Source of the DNA: Acidobacteriota bacterium
GTDB lineage: Bacteria; Acidobacteriota; Terriglobia; Acidiferrales; UBA7541
Direction of reading: 5' to 3'
DNA: 6,428 nt
Assembly (NCBI GenBank): GCA_003224195.1
Contig: QHYP01000026.1
Coordinates: forward strand, 1-6,428
Below are positions 1 to 5,059 of the stretch, one piece after another (position 1 is the first letter of the stretch; every line of letters starts with the position of its first letter). Position numbers and translations under genes: made by a program. The notes beneath the pieces are model-generated. The model had not been told where the DNA came from, did no database searches, and was given only the letters and a program-made list of their open reading frames with translations.

Positions 1-420
1 TCGGGACAAAGCGTCAATGGCATCCCCATTCTCTCGAATCGCACGCTCACGCAAAGCGTCCGCGTGAAGGAAGACCAGACCACGCTCGTCGGCGGGCTCT
101 TCGACCAGCAAGAGACGCGCACGTTCAGCGGGCTCCCGGGTTTCTCGCAGATTCGCGGCGCGAGGTATTTCTTCGGCGCGCGAAGCGATCAGTCCATGGA
201 CACCGAACTGCTCATCCTGGTGACGCCGCGGCTTCTGCGATTGCCGAACCGCATCTCAAAAGCGATTTATGCGGGACGCGGCGGTGGCGCGCCTCGACGC
301 GGAGAAATTCTCCCTCAGCCGCTGCCACCTCAGCCGCAACCGTTTCAGCCGCAACCTCAGCCGCCTCTGCCTCAGCCGCCCCCACAGCCCCCGCCGCAGC
401 CGCCTCAACCGCCGCTGTAG
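1..420 (+). CDS. Type II secretion / type IV pilus secretin, C-terminal fragment (GspD/PilQ-like)
   Basis: Partial gene: the frame is open from base 1 and ends at TAG 418-420, giving 139 residues. Residues 8-35 (GIPILSNRTLTQSVRVKEDQ, then TTLVGGLF) match the secretin-domain strand usually written as 'dGqtvvlGGL'. Residues 43-57 (SGLPGFSQIRGARYF) sit where the family has 'PglsdIPvLGrLF'. Residues 68-78 (TELLILVTPRL) are the closing 'tELlIlitP' strand. Secretins form the multimeric outer-membrane channel of type II secretion systems and type IV pili. After the domain comes a low-complexity tail (about residues 104-139) made almost only of Pro and Gln, with runs such as PQPPPQPPPQPP. This tail is probably disordered and its role is unknown. 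A GTG at 64 is internal, not the start, because the secretin homology begins before it. GspD and PilQ cannot be told apart from this fragment. Confidence 0.88.
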   Translation, partial: SGQSVNGIPILSNRTLTQSVRVKEDQTTLVGGLFDQQETRTFSGLPGFSQIRGARYFFGARSDQSMDTELLILVTPRLLRLPNRISKAIYAGRGGGAPRRGEILPQPLPPQPQPFQPQPQPPLPQPPPQPPPQPPQPPL

Positions 421-440
421 CCGCGGTCTTTAGACCGCGG
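421..440. terminator. Perfect 20-bp palindrome between convergent genes, possible bidirectional terminator
   Basis: Arms CCGCGGTCT (421-429) and AGACCGCGG (432-440) pair perfectly around TT. The palindrome starts one base after the secretin stop and covers the last codons and stop (430-432) of the convergent Kdo hydroxylase gene. Its position suits a shared stem terminator, but neither side has a T-run, so the role is inferred from position and symmetry. Confidence 0.45.
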
Positions 441-1416
441 GAATCGTCAGCGAATACCCCGCCAGCCGCTCAAGCACCGCCAGCGGGGACCGTTCCGGCG
501 CGACCAGCGCCTCGCGCGAGACCAGGAAAGTCTGTTCCAGCGCGTACTGGCCCTCCAGCACGGCGTGGCTCACGCAATCCGTAAAAACAATCCACGTCGC
601 ATCCGGCGGAAATTCCCAGCGCTGCTTCGGACACTCGGCTTGAAACGCGGCGTCTTCCTTCATCGCATTGTGGCAGCGGTGCATGAAGACGTCGTAGGGC
701 GAGCGCCTGATGAAGGGCGCGAGTCCCGGCAGAAGCCGGGAAGAACGATGCGCCAGCGCGCGGAGCCATTTCGCGGCGGGATGGCCGCTCGGCGCGCCGG
801 GAATACCCAGCGCTTCGGCGAAGCGCGGCGCGATGGCCTCGAACGTTTCCGAAGTGATCCACACGCGGTTCTTGCTCGGGTTGATGTTGGTGAAGAGGCG
901 CAGGATGCGGTCGCCGTTCGTGGGGCGCGTGGGGAAGGAGTCCACGTGCGGCAGGTCGTTGCGCGCGCGCGTCCGCGCCGGGCGGCCTTTTTCTTCCAGC
1001 GGACGGTAGCTGGCGAAATCGAGCTTCCATTTTCCCGCATACGGCGGCAGCAGCTTCTCCAGAAACTCTGCGGCCCTCTGCGAATAATCGCGCAGAATGG
1101 CGCGCAGTTTTTCCGCTTCCGCCGCTTCGGACTTGTCGAGTCCCGTGACGCGGTCTTCGCCCGGCCGATACGCGATGTTTTTGTGATACGCGGCGCTGGT
1201 CTGCTTCTGCCCGAGCAGGAATTCGCGCTCTTCCGCAGAAATGGGGAACGCCGTGCGCGGGAAGTACAGGTTGATCGCTTCGCGATCACAGAAAAGGATG
1301 TTCCCCGCTTCCAGCTCCGCGCAGAGCCTCGCGGCCGGCTGTTCGCCCACTGCGACGAGCCGGCTCATCCCCGGCGCTTGGCTTTCCGGCATCATTGGCG
1401 ATGGCGCCGCTGTCAT
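430..1416 (-). CDS. kdoO: Kdo hydroxylase (Fe(II)/2-oxoglutarate-dependent, KdoO-like)
   Basis: Predicted 3-deoxy-D-manno-oct-2-ulosonic acid (Kdo) hydroxylase. In Burkholderia and Yersinia this enzyme hydroxylates C3 of the outer Kdo of Kdo2-lipid A to give Ko, on the cytoplasmic side of LPS assembly. With the start chosen here the protein has 328 residues, near the usual length of about 300. Residues 125-134 (PYAGKWKLDF) lead into the metal motif HVD (His157, Asp159) within DLPHVDSFPTRPTNGDR, followed by LFTNINPSKNRVWITSETF. A later His284 in SHAVLEGQYALEQTF is the likely third iron ligand, giving HxD...H. The start ATG 1414-1416 has GGAG six bases upstream and lies just after a good promoter. 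An earlier in-frame ATG at 1549-1551 would run through that promoter and through intergenic hairpins, so it is rejected. ATGs at 1393-1395 and 1366-1368 remain possible. The gene is convergent with the secretin. Confidence 0.85.
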   Translation of the reverse strand: MTAAPSPMMPESQAPGMSRLVAVGEQPAARLCAELEAGNILFCDREAINLYFPRTAFPISAEEREFLLGQKQTSAAYHKNIAYRPGEDRVTGLDKSEAAEAEKLRAILRDYSQRAAEFLEKLLPPYAGKWKLDFASYRPLEEKGRPARTRARNDLPHVDSFPTRPTNGDRILRLFTNINPSKNRVWITSETFEAIAPRFAEALGIPGAPSGHPAAKWLRALAHRSSRLLPGLAPFIRRSPYDVFMHRCHNAMKEDAAFQAECPKQRWEFPPDATWIVFTDCVSHAVLEGQYALEQTFLVSREALVAPERSPLAVLERLAGYSLTIPAV

Positions 1417-1435
1417 TTTGCGCTCCGGCGACCAC

Positions 1436-1464
1436 AGCATACGTTCGCCGGCCCAGCCTGACAA
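1436..1464 (-). promoter_or_regulatory. Sigma70-like promoter of the Kdo hydroxylase gene
   Basis: On the minus strand TTGTCA (1459-1464) and TATGCT (1436-1441) are exactly 17 bp apart (five of six and four of six consensus bases). Transcription would begin near 1429, leaving a short leader with GGAG before ATG 1416. It decides the start codon: upstream in-frame ATGs would precede or overlap the promoter. Confidence 0.6.
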
Positions 1465-1486
1465 GCCGCGGCGAGCCCTGTGCGGG

Positions 1487-1507
1487 ACGCCCATCAGCTT
1501 TGGGCGT
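1487..1507. repeat. Inverted repeat, 7-bp arms
   Basis: ACGCCCA (1487-1493) and TGGGCGT (1501-1507) pair around a 7-base loop, just upstream of the Kdo hydroxylase promoter. It could be an operator or an intergenic repeat. Function is unknown. Confidence 0.4.
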
Positions 1508-1541
1508 GCGGGGCGCAGAGTCGCCGGATTTCGTCCCAGTA

Positions 1542-1563
1542 GCACAGGCACTCTTGCCTGTGC
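1542..1563. repeat. Intergenic hairpin, 9-bp arms with CTCT loop
   Basis: GCACAGGCA (1542-1550) and TGCCTGTGC (1555-1563) are perfect inverted arms around CTCT. From memory this 'caggcaagagtgcctg' palindrome recurs between genes in acidobacterial genomes. Within this window it occurs once. Confidence 0.5.
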
Positions 1564-1611
1564 GCCAGTCGAAGAGGCCGTGGCGATGACCCGAAACCAC
1601 TTAGACGTATT

Positions 1612-1680
1612 GTCGCGTTACCGCACATCTGGCTCACCAATACTCCACTTCTCCGGTTACCGCGTTAATCGGGACTTAGG
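1612..1680. repeat. 69-bp quasi-palindromic repeat, copy 1
   Basis: It aligns without gaps to 2952-3020: by hand count 52 of 69 bases match. The best-kept parts are the outer ones (GTCGCGTTACCG, ACATCT, CTCCGGT, CGCGTTAATC), and the centre is diverged. The copy is itself imperfectly palindromic (CGCGTTACCG near the left, CGGTTACCGCG near the right). Copies 1 and 2 bracket the 1929-2744 gene. The shape suits a recombination site or element end, but no recombinase is present. Confidence 0.6.
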
Positions 1681-1928
1681 CTCTAGTCGGTGCAGCGTCG
1701 CCGATAACTGGCGTTAGCACGCAATATAGGAGGCGGCCACTTTGCGGTAGCTTCTGACCCGTTGGGGAACTGCGATTTGGTCCGCGACATTGGCATGCAG
1801 GTGTGCATAAAGAGACACGCAACCGCTTTCGCGGCCTCTAGGATGCTACCTTGGTGAAGCTGAAGGATTATCGTGCAAGCCAGTCCACCAGGCCCGGCGC
1901 ACGACTACCTGGGAACGCGGAGCACGCG

Positions 1929-2744
1929 ATGACATCCGGACAAGGAAAAGTACAACCGCTGTCCACGATCGGCTTGGTGATGTGCCTCTTCCTCGCCGGA
2001 ACCCCGGCGAATGTTTCTTTCGCTCAAGAGACATCCGTGGCCCCGCTTACGGCAGATCAGGTCGTGCAAAGAATGGTGGAAAGGAACGAACAACGCGCCC
2101 AGGCCCTGGAGAGTTACCGTGGGACCCGCATTTATAATCTCGAATATCACGGATTGGCGAGTAAGAGCGCGACACTGGTGGTGGCGATGACCTACCGGCG
2201 GCCTAACGAAAAGAAATTCTGTATCCTTTCGGAGAGCGGCTCAGAACTCTTGCAGGGGCGAGTCTTGAAGCGACTTCTCGAAGCAGAGGTAGAGGCCATG
2301 CAGGAGGAACAACGCCGGCAGACGGCGATGGGTCCAAAAAACTACGAATTCCGCCTTGTAACGTATGAGCGGACAGGGGATCAGGGCTTCTATGTCCTCG
2401 AAGTTACGCCGCGAATCAAGAATAAATTCCTGTTTCGCGGCCGGATTTGGGTAGACGGACAGGACTTCGCTGTGGCGCGCATGGAAGGCGAACCAGCCAA
2501 AAACCCCTCGTGGTGGACCAAGCGAAATGCCATCCACGTCACCTATGAAAAGATAGGCGAATTCTGGCTACCGGCACGAAATGAAACCAATACGCAAGTG
2601 CGCATTGTGGGGCATTCTTTGCTGACAATCGTTTATCGGGACTACGAGATTCTGAACCGGGGCGCCATGCAGGTCACCGCAACTTCGGGAAGCATGCTCG
2701 GCTGCCCTGGGGAGCGGGCAAAGTTGTCCCAGGCTCAACCATAA
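1929..2744 (+). CDS. Exported outer-membrane lipoprotein-sorting-like protein (LolA/RseB fold family)
   Basis: The 271-residue protein has a Sec signal peptide: a hydrophobic stretch LSTIGLVMCLFLAG (11-24) and likely cleavage after VSFA (residue 32). The mature part opens with LTADQVVQRMVERNEQRAQ (40-58), then ESYRGTRIYNLEY and alternating strand segments: LVVAMTYRRPNEKKF, YEFRLVTYERT, GFYVLEVTPR, FLFRGRIWVDGQDFAVARME and NAIHVTYEKIGEFWLPA. This order (helix, then short strands with 'iWVD..dfav.r.eg') is typical of proteins annotated as outer-membrane lipoprotein-sorting proteins in Acidobacteriota. They share the LolA/RseB half-barrel, which binds acyl chains. The actual ligand is unknown. 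ATG 1929 has GGAG six bases upstream and sits directly before the signal peptide. A TTG at 1851 is in frame but would bury the signal peptide. It stands alone, bracketed by the 69-bp repeats. Confidence 0.78.
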   Translation: MTSGQGKVQPLSTIGLVMCLFLAGTPANVSFAQETSVAPLTADQVVQRMVERNEQRAQALESYRGTRIYNLEYHGLASKSATLVVAMTYRRPNEKKFCILSESGSELLQGRVLKRLLEAEVEAMQEEQRRQTAMGPKNYEFRLVTYERTGDQGFYVLEVTPRIKNKFLFRGRIWVDGQDFAVARMEGEPAKNPSWWTKRNAIHVTYEKIGEFWLPARNETNTQVRIVGHSLLTIVYRDYEILNRGAMQVTATSGSMLGCPGERAKLSQAQP

Positions 2745-2894
2745 CGCCGACCTTGTTTTCAACAGCGCTTCCCCCCAAAGTTTGGCCAGTTCACTTGCAA
2801 AAGGCGACTTCTGCAGGAACTCCGCCGGCGAGCTCTGCAAGTTGCGAGCGGGCCAGTTCTGGCTGCTTCTTCCGCAGGGCCGGCGAGCAGAATA

Positions 2895-2913
2895 ACTGTC
2901 CCAAAGGGACAGT
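2895..2913. terminator. Perfect hairpin, 8-bp arms with AAA loop
   Basis: ACTGTCCC (2895-2902) and GGGACAGT (2906-2913) pair perfectly around AAA, about 150 bases after the lipoprotein-sorting gene. No T-run follows, so it may be a weak terminator or a repeat rather than a classical intrinsic terminator. Confidence 0.4.
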
Positions 2914-2951
2914 CCATCATTTTGGGTGAAGTCACCAAGAACCTCTGCACC

Positions 2952-3020
2952 GTCGCGTTACCGGACATCTGACGTAGTGGGACTTCACATCTCCGGTAAG
3001 CGCGTTAATCAGGGACTAGG
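2952..3020. repeat. 69-bp quasi-palindromic repeat, copy 2
   Basis: Collinear with 1612-1680 at an offset of exactly 1340 bp. Its symmetry is better than that of copy 1. Arm 2954-2971 pairs with 2986-3004 through 16 of 18 positions plus one bulged base (CGCG + TTACCGGA against TCCGGTAA + GCGCG), leaving a 14-base loop. It ends about 100 bp before the next gene. Confidence 0.65.
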
Positions 3021-3098
3021 TTACTCCACAGGCGCATAGACCGTTACCAACAGTTATCCGCTGCTAGTGTCTTGGGTTACCCGTTGCGACTCTCGGCT

Positions 3099-3104
3099 TA
3101 CAAT
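3099..3104 (+). promoter_or_regulatory. Candidate -10 element of the 3121 gene
   Basis: TACAAT matches five of six bases of the -10 consensus, 16 bases before the ATG. No good -35 lies 16-18 bp upstream (only TTACCC), and no Shine-Dalgarno sequence is seen. Transcripts would have a very short leader. Confidence 0.3.
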
Positions 3105-3120
3105 AGATGTGTCTTAACCT

Positions 3121-4038
3121 ATGAAATTCCGATTATTGGCGACGATTATTGCCGTTTTTGCGAGCGCCCACACAGCGCGGGCACAGGCGATGTTTCCGCC
3201 GGAAACGGATAATGCAGCGCTGCGTTATTGGTTTGCTTTGGCGGAGGTGCGTGAACCGCCTGATGACGATGCGACGTGGCATTTGTTCGGAGAGACGATC
3301 GCTGGTCGGGTTGCGTGGGACGAAAAAAAACTTGGGCCGATTTTGGATTCCAACCTCGACGCACTTCGCACCATGCAGCGGGCCACGAAGCTGCCTATCT
3401 GCCACTGGGGATTCGATTACCGGAACGGGGCGAGGACTCCGGTCTGGTTCCTTATGCGAGCGGGGCTGCTGTCCCATTTGAATGAACTCCAAGGAATACG
3501 CGAGATGGCGCAGGGCGATTCGCGAACGGCCGTAGATACGTGGCTGGCTGGAGTCCACTTTGGGCAGGATATGTCACGCAGCGGTCCAGTGATTGCAGCA
3601 CTTGTTGCCCATGCGATAATTCTGGATAACCTGCATCCGCTTCGCGATAGCGCCCGGCAGGAGAAATTGAACGAGGAGCAGAAAACAGAGCTGTCTGTTG
3701 TCGTGAAAACGATGCCGGAGGATGGCTTCGATTGGGGAGCGGCATGGGGTGTGGAATTCGCGATTGGAGATCAGTTTCTTCAAAAATCGCGAACGGCGGG
3801 TAAGCCGGAGAGTGATGATAAGATTCACGCTTACGAGGAATACATGCTGGCGGCGCAGGCCGCGCTACGTGAACCTCCGGCTGAGGCAAAGTCCCGAATC
3901 GCTGATTTGGAGTCAAAGCTTCGCAGGCTAGGCAAGGTGGAACAGAACTTGATTCCAGGCCTTCGTGTAACTAATGAGGCGCGAATCCGGCTGGCAACGG
4001 CGCATCAGGAATTGATGCAAGCGCTCTCTGCGAAGTAG
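3121..4038 (+). CDS. Hypothetical secreted, mostly helical protein
   Basis: I do not recognise a named family. The 305-residue product starts with a clear Sec signal peptide (MKFRLLATIIAVFASAHTAR), probably cut after ARA (residue 21). The mature part is predicted mostly helical. Residues 31-45 (NAALRYWFALAEVRE), 117-131 and 134-170 (helices around DTWLAGVHFGQDMSR and IAALVAHAIILDNL) resemble TPR-like helix pairs in acidobacterial and planctomycete hypothetical proteins. Residues 237-300 are charged, possibly coiled coil (AKSRIADLESKLRRL). Only one Cys (94) is present, and no catalytic motif is evident. ATG 3121 directly precedes the signal peptide; no Shine-Dalgarno sequence is visible. GC content is lower than in the flanking genes. 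It follows repeat copy 2, and a partial related repeat (4077-4093) follows it. Confidence 0.72.
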   Translation: MKFRLLATIIAVFASAHTARAQAMFPPETDNAALRYWFALAEVREPPDDDATWHLFGETIAGRVAWDEKKLGPILDSNLDALRTMQRATKLPICHWGFDYRNGARTPVWFLMRAGLLSHLNELQGIREMAQGDSRTAVDTWLAGVHFGQDMSRSGPVIAALVAHAIILDNLHPLRDSARQEKLNEEQKTELSVVVKTMPEDGFDWGAAWGVEFAIGDQFLQKSRTAGKPESDDKIHAYEEYMLAAQAALREPPAEAKSRIADLESKLRRLGKVEQNLIPGLRVTNEARIRLATAHQELMQALSAK

Positions 4039-4076
4039 TGCTAGCCACACAATCACACAGTCTACTTGCCTGGTAA

Positions 4077-4093
4077 GTCGGATAACCGGACAT
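4077..4093. repeat. Partial relative of the 69-bp quasi-palindromic repeat
   Basis: It matches the left arm of copy 2 (GTCGCGTTACCGGACAT, from 2952) in 14 of 17 bases. A possible partner, ATGTCGCGG, lies about 35 bases downstream. It lies 39 bases after the stop of the 3121-4038 gene. The similarity is short, so homology is likely but not certain. Confidence 0.35.
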
Positions 4094-4214
4094 GTAGCCC
4101 TCGCGGTCCACAAACGGGATTCTGGGATGTCGCGGAGCCACGTGGCCGTATAATGCGCTTCTTGGAGACTGCCTCTCCCTCAGTTTCACCACCCGGAACT
4201 GCCTCGGTCCCGAT

Positions 4215-4237
4215 TGACCCCGACCGGGTCGGGGTCA
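4215..4237. repeat. Perfect 23-bp palindrome (11-bp arms, single central base)
   Basis: TGACCCCGACC (4215-4225) and GGTCGGGGTCA (4227-4237) are exact inverted arms around one G. A single-base centre suits a dimeric DNA-binding protein or cruciform better than a hairpin terminator. It lies about 75 bp upstream of the 4312 promoter. Confidence 0.6.
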
Positions 4238-4311
4238 CACGTGCAAATGCCCGCGGCGTTTACCATTTCGCCGCTTTTCCACAGCTCGTCCTAGTACGCT
4301 AAAGTAATAGT

Positions 4312-4340
4312 TTGACAAAGTAATTTTTTCGTGCTATCCT
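4312..4340 (+). promoter_or_regulatory. Near-consensus sigma70-type promoter
   Basis: TTGACA (4312-4317, perfect) and TATCCT (4335-4340, four of six) are 17 bp apart, with an A/T-rich spacer and AT-rich upstream bases. Transcription would begin near 4347. No convincing protein gene follows, so the transcript may be non-coding, a long leader, or from a decayed gene. Confidence 0.6.
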
Positions 4341-4410
4341 CCTGCATGATTCCCCGCCACCTGCCCCTTCCTATCCCGCCTGCCTCCTTGCGGGCCCGTT
4401 CGGCCTCGCG

Positions 4411-4450
4411 CCTCTTCCGTGCCCTCTGCGACCTCCGCGATCTCTGTGTT
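4411..4450. repeat. Low-complexity quasi-periodic CTCTGCGA/CTCTGTG tract
   Basis: Roughly 10-base units vary around 'cctctgcga' (CCTCTTCCGTG, CCCTCTGCGA, CCTCCGCGAT, CTCTGTGTTT). From memory, similar phrases occur between genes in many bacteria. Read in any frame it gives Arg/Glu/Thr-rich pseudo-protein, which explains open frames here. Confidence 0.4.
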
Positions 4451-4556
4451 TGTCCCTGTTCTTTGCCCAAAAATCCGTCCTTTGTTTTCATACGCTTGCG
4501 CACTCTTTCATTTTCCGTATCCTGTAACCCCTTTGTTTGCCACTCTTACGAAAACA

Positions 4557-4571
4557 ACCGGGGTGGGTACC
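4557..4571. repeat. 15-bp direct repeat ACCGGGGTGGGTACC, copy 1
   Basis: Identical to 4973-4987, 416 bp away in the same orientation. It ends in the palindrome GGTACC. Function is unknown. Confidence 0.45.
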
Positions 4572-4584
4572 AACAATTCCCAAA

Positions 4585-4788
4585 ATGGAACATCCCGGCT
4601 CCTGCCGGGACGCCGTTCTGGCTTACATCACCAACCAGCTCCTGCACAGCCATCGCGCCGTTGACCGCGAAGCGGTCACCAATGACGTTGACGCCGAAGA
4701 AAACGCGTCTCAGGGTGCCTGGCTCCAAGTCATCCCCGACCTCCCACGCCCCGACTGCGAGGAAGATGACCTGGTGACGACGCCATGA
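4585..4788 (+). CDS. Doubtful small open frame, 67 residues
   Basis: The frame from ATG 4585 to TGA 4786-4788 has GC by codon position of roughly 75/42/73% (hand count), which resembles coding sequence in a GC-rich genome. However, the minus strand is open over the same triplets and gives the same statistics. No Shine-Dalgarno sequence is seen, the start overlaps a hairpin, and the last 15 bases belong to the dispersed repeat. The peptide (AVLAYITNQLLHSHRAVDRE in the middle, then an acidic tail with CEEDD) is not recognised. It may be a gene remnant on either strand. Confidence 0.15.
   Translation: MEHPGSCRDAVLAYITNQLLHSHRAVDREAVTNDVDAEENASQGAWLQVIPDLPRPDCEEDDLVTTP
4593..4610. repeat. TCCT-loop hairpin, copy 1
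   Basis: TCCCGGC (4593-4599) and GCCGGGA (4604-4610) pair around TCCT. It is the same as the 4813-4830 hairpin except for one base pair changed on both sides (G-C here, A-T there). Confidence 0.5.
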
Positions 4789-4916
4789 CCAGCGCCCAAC
4801 GAGTGGCGCGAGTCCCGACTCCTGTCGGGAAGCGTCGTCATTCCGAACGAGCGCAGCGAGGAGGGATCTCTCTTCAGAGCCCGATGCCCCTACGCCTGCG
4901 GCTCGAACACGACGAT
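4774..4916. repeat. Dispersed intergenic repeat, copy R1, with 42-bp insertion
   Basis: 4774-4788 and 4831-4839 match the uninterrupted sequence at 6313-6336, but 42 bases (4789-4830) separate them here. The rest continues as in R3: GAACGAGCGCAGCGAGGAGG, GATCTCTCTTCAGAGC and a GGCTCGAA segment. On the minus strand it reads KRIVVFEPQA followed by TAG (4890-4892). Confidence 0.7.
4813..4830. repeat. TCCT-loop hairpin, copy 2
   Basis: TCCCGAC (4813-4819) and GTCGGGA (4824-4830) pair around TCCT. It is the last part of the 42-bp segment interrupting R1. Confidence 0.5.
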
Positions 4917-4972
4917 CCGCTTAGGCGCGCGGGACGACGGCATTAGCAATATGATATCCTTCCCGCCGCGGT

Positions 4973-4987
4973 ACCGGGGTGGGTACC
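4973..4987. repeat. 15-bp direct repeat ACCGGGGTGGGTACC, copy 2
   Basis: Exact match to 4557-4571. Here it is preceded by a second GGTACC (4970-4975), so the two GGTACC palindromes flank GGGTGG-type sequence in the leader of the TIGR03118 gene. Confidence 0.45.
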
Positions 4988-5047
4988 CATCCGGGAGTCT
5001 CCGACTCTCAGATCCGCAGATCCCTTCGCACGCACTAGCTCAATCAG

Positions 5048-5053
5048 AGGAGG
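5048..5053 (+). promoter_or_regulatory. Strong ribosome binding site AGGAGG for the TIGR03118 gene
   Basis: AGGAGG lies six bases before ATG 5060. Upstream, TATGAT (4950-4955) or TATCCT (4955-4960) could be a -10, but no clear -35 is present. Confidence 0.7.
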
Positions 5054-5059
5054 AAAGAA

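Larger units (their letters stand above)
1417..1928. other. Gene-free stretch upstream of two divergent genes
   Basis: It holds the Kdo hydroxylase promoter and two hairpins (1436-1563), then the first 69-bp quasi-palindromic repeat (1612-1680) with an adjacent CGCC-GATAACT-GGCG inverted element (1700-1714). 1715-1928 shows no convincing structure. An open frame here (TTG 1851) is only a forward extension of the downstream gene. Base composition moves from GC-rich to more balanced at about 1590. Confidence 0.6.
2745..3120. other. Gene-free stretch between the two exported-protein genes
   Basis: 2745-2890 shows nothing recognisable. It then holds a perfect hairpin (2895-2913), the second 69-bp repeat (2952-3020), CAGTTATC (3051-3058; inverted relative to GATAACTG after copy 1) and a -10-like TACAAT close to the next start. 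Confidence 0.6.
4039..5059. other. About 1 kb without a convincing gene, rich in repeats and signals
   Basis: In order: a partial quasi-palindrome (4077-4093), a 23-bp palindrome (4215-4237), a promoter (4312-4340), pyrimidine-rich low-complexity sequence (4411-4450), a 15-bp motif (4557-4571), a TCCT hairpin (4593-4610), a weak two-strand open region (4546-4920), dispersed repeat R1 with an insertion (4774-4916), the second 15-bp motif (4973-4987) and the leader of the TIGR03118 gene. 4100-4210 and 4451-4550 show nothing I can name. Confidence 0.6.

Noticed and set aside
300..420. Tandem CAGCCGC-type repeats as a CRISPR or VNTR array
   Set aside because: They are in-frame Pro/Gln codons of the secretin tail with irregular spacing and no spacers.
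565..1461. Long plus-strand open frame (298 codons) opposite the Kdo hydroxylase
   Set aside because: Arg-rich antisense shadow. The minus strand carries the recognisable family motifs, a promoter and a ribosome site.
1417..1551. N-terminal extension of the Kdo hydroxylase to ATG 1549-1551
   Set aside because: It would translate the promoter (1436-1464) and an intergenic hairpin, and no family similarity is visible in the extra 45 residues.
1851..1928. TTG start for the lipoprotein-sorting-like gene
   Set aside because: It would put 26 polar residues before the signal peptide. ATG 1929 has GGAG at the right spacing.
1612..3020. Integron attC sites
   Set aside because: The repeats are foldable and bracket a gene, but the RYYYAAC and GTTRRRY ends are missing or imperfect and no IntI is in view.
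3971..4192. Minus-strand 73-codon frame across the end of the 3121 gene
   Set aside because: It overlaps a well-supported signal-peptide gene in antisense and crosses the partial repeat. No ribosome site was seen.
4291..4503. Minus-strand open frame rich in Arg, Glu and Lys
   Set aside because: It is the reverse reading of the CTCTGCGA tract, a known source of spurious Arg/Glu-rich pseudo-proteins.
4331..4777. Plus-strand open frame of 148 codons after the promoter
   Set aside because: It begins inside the -10 region (GTG) or at ATG 4346 and translates low-complexity repeat and hairpin sequence. Composition is Arg/Ser/Pro/Cys-rich with no protein-like pattern.
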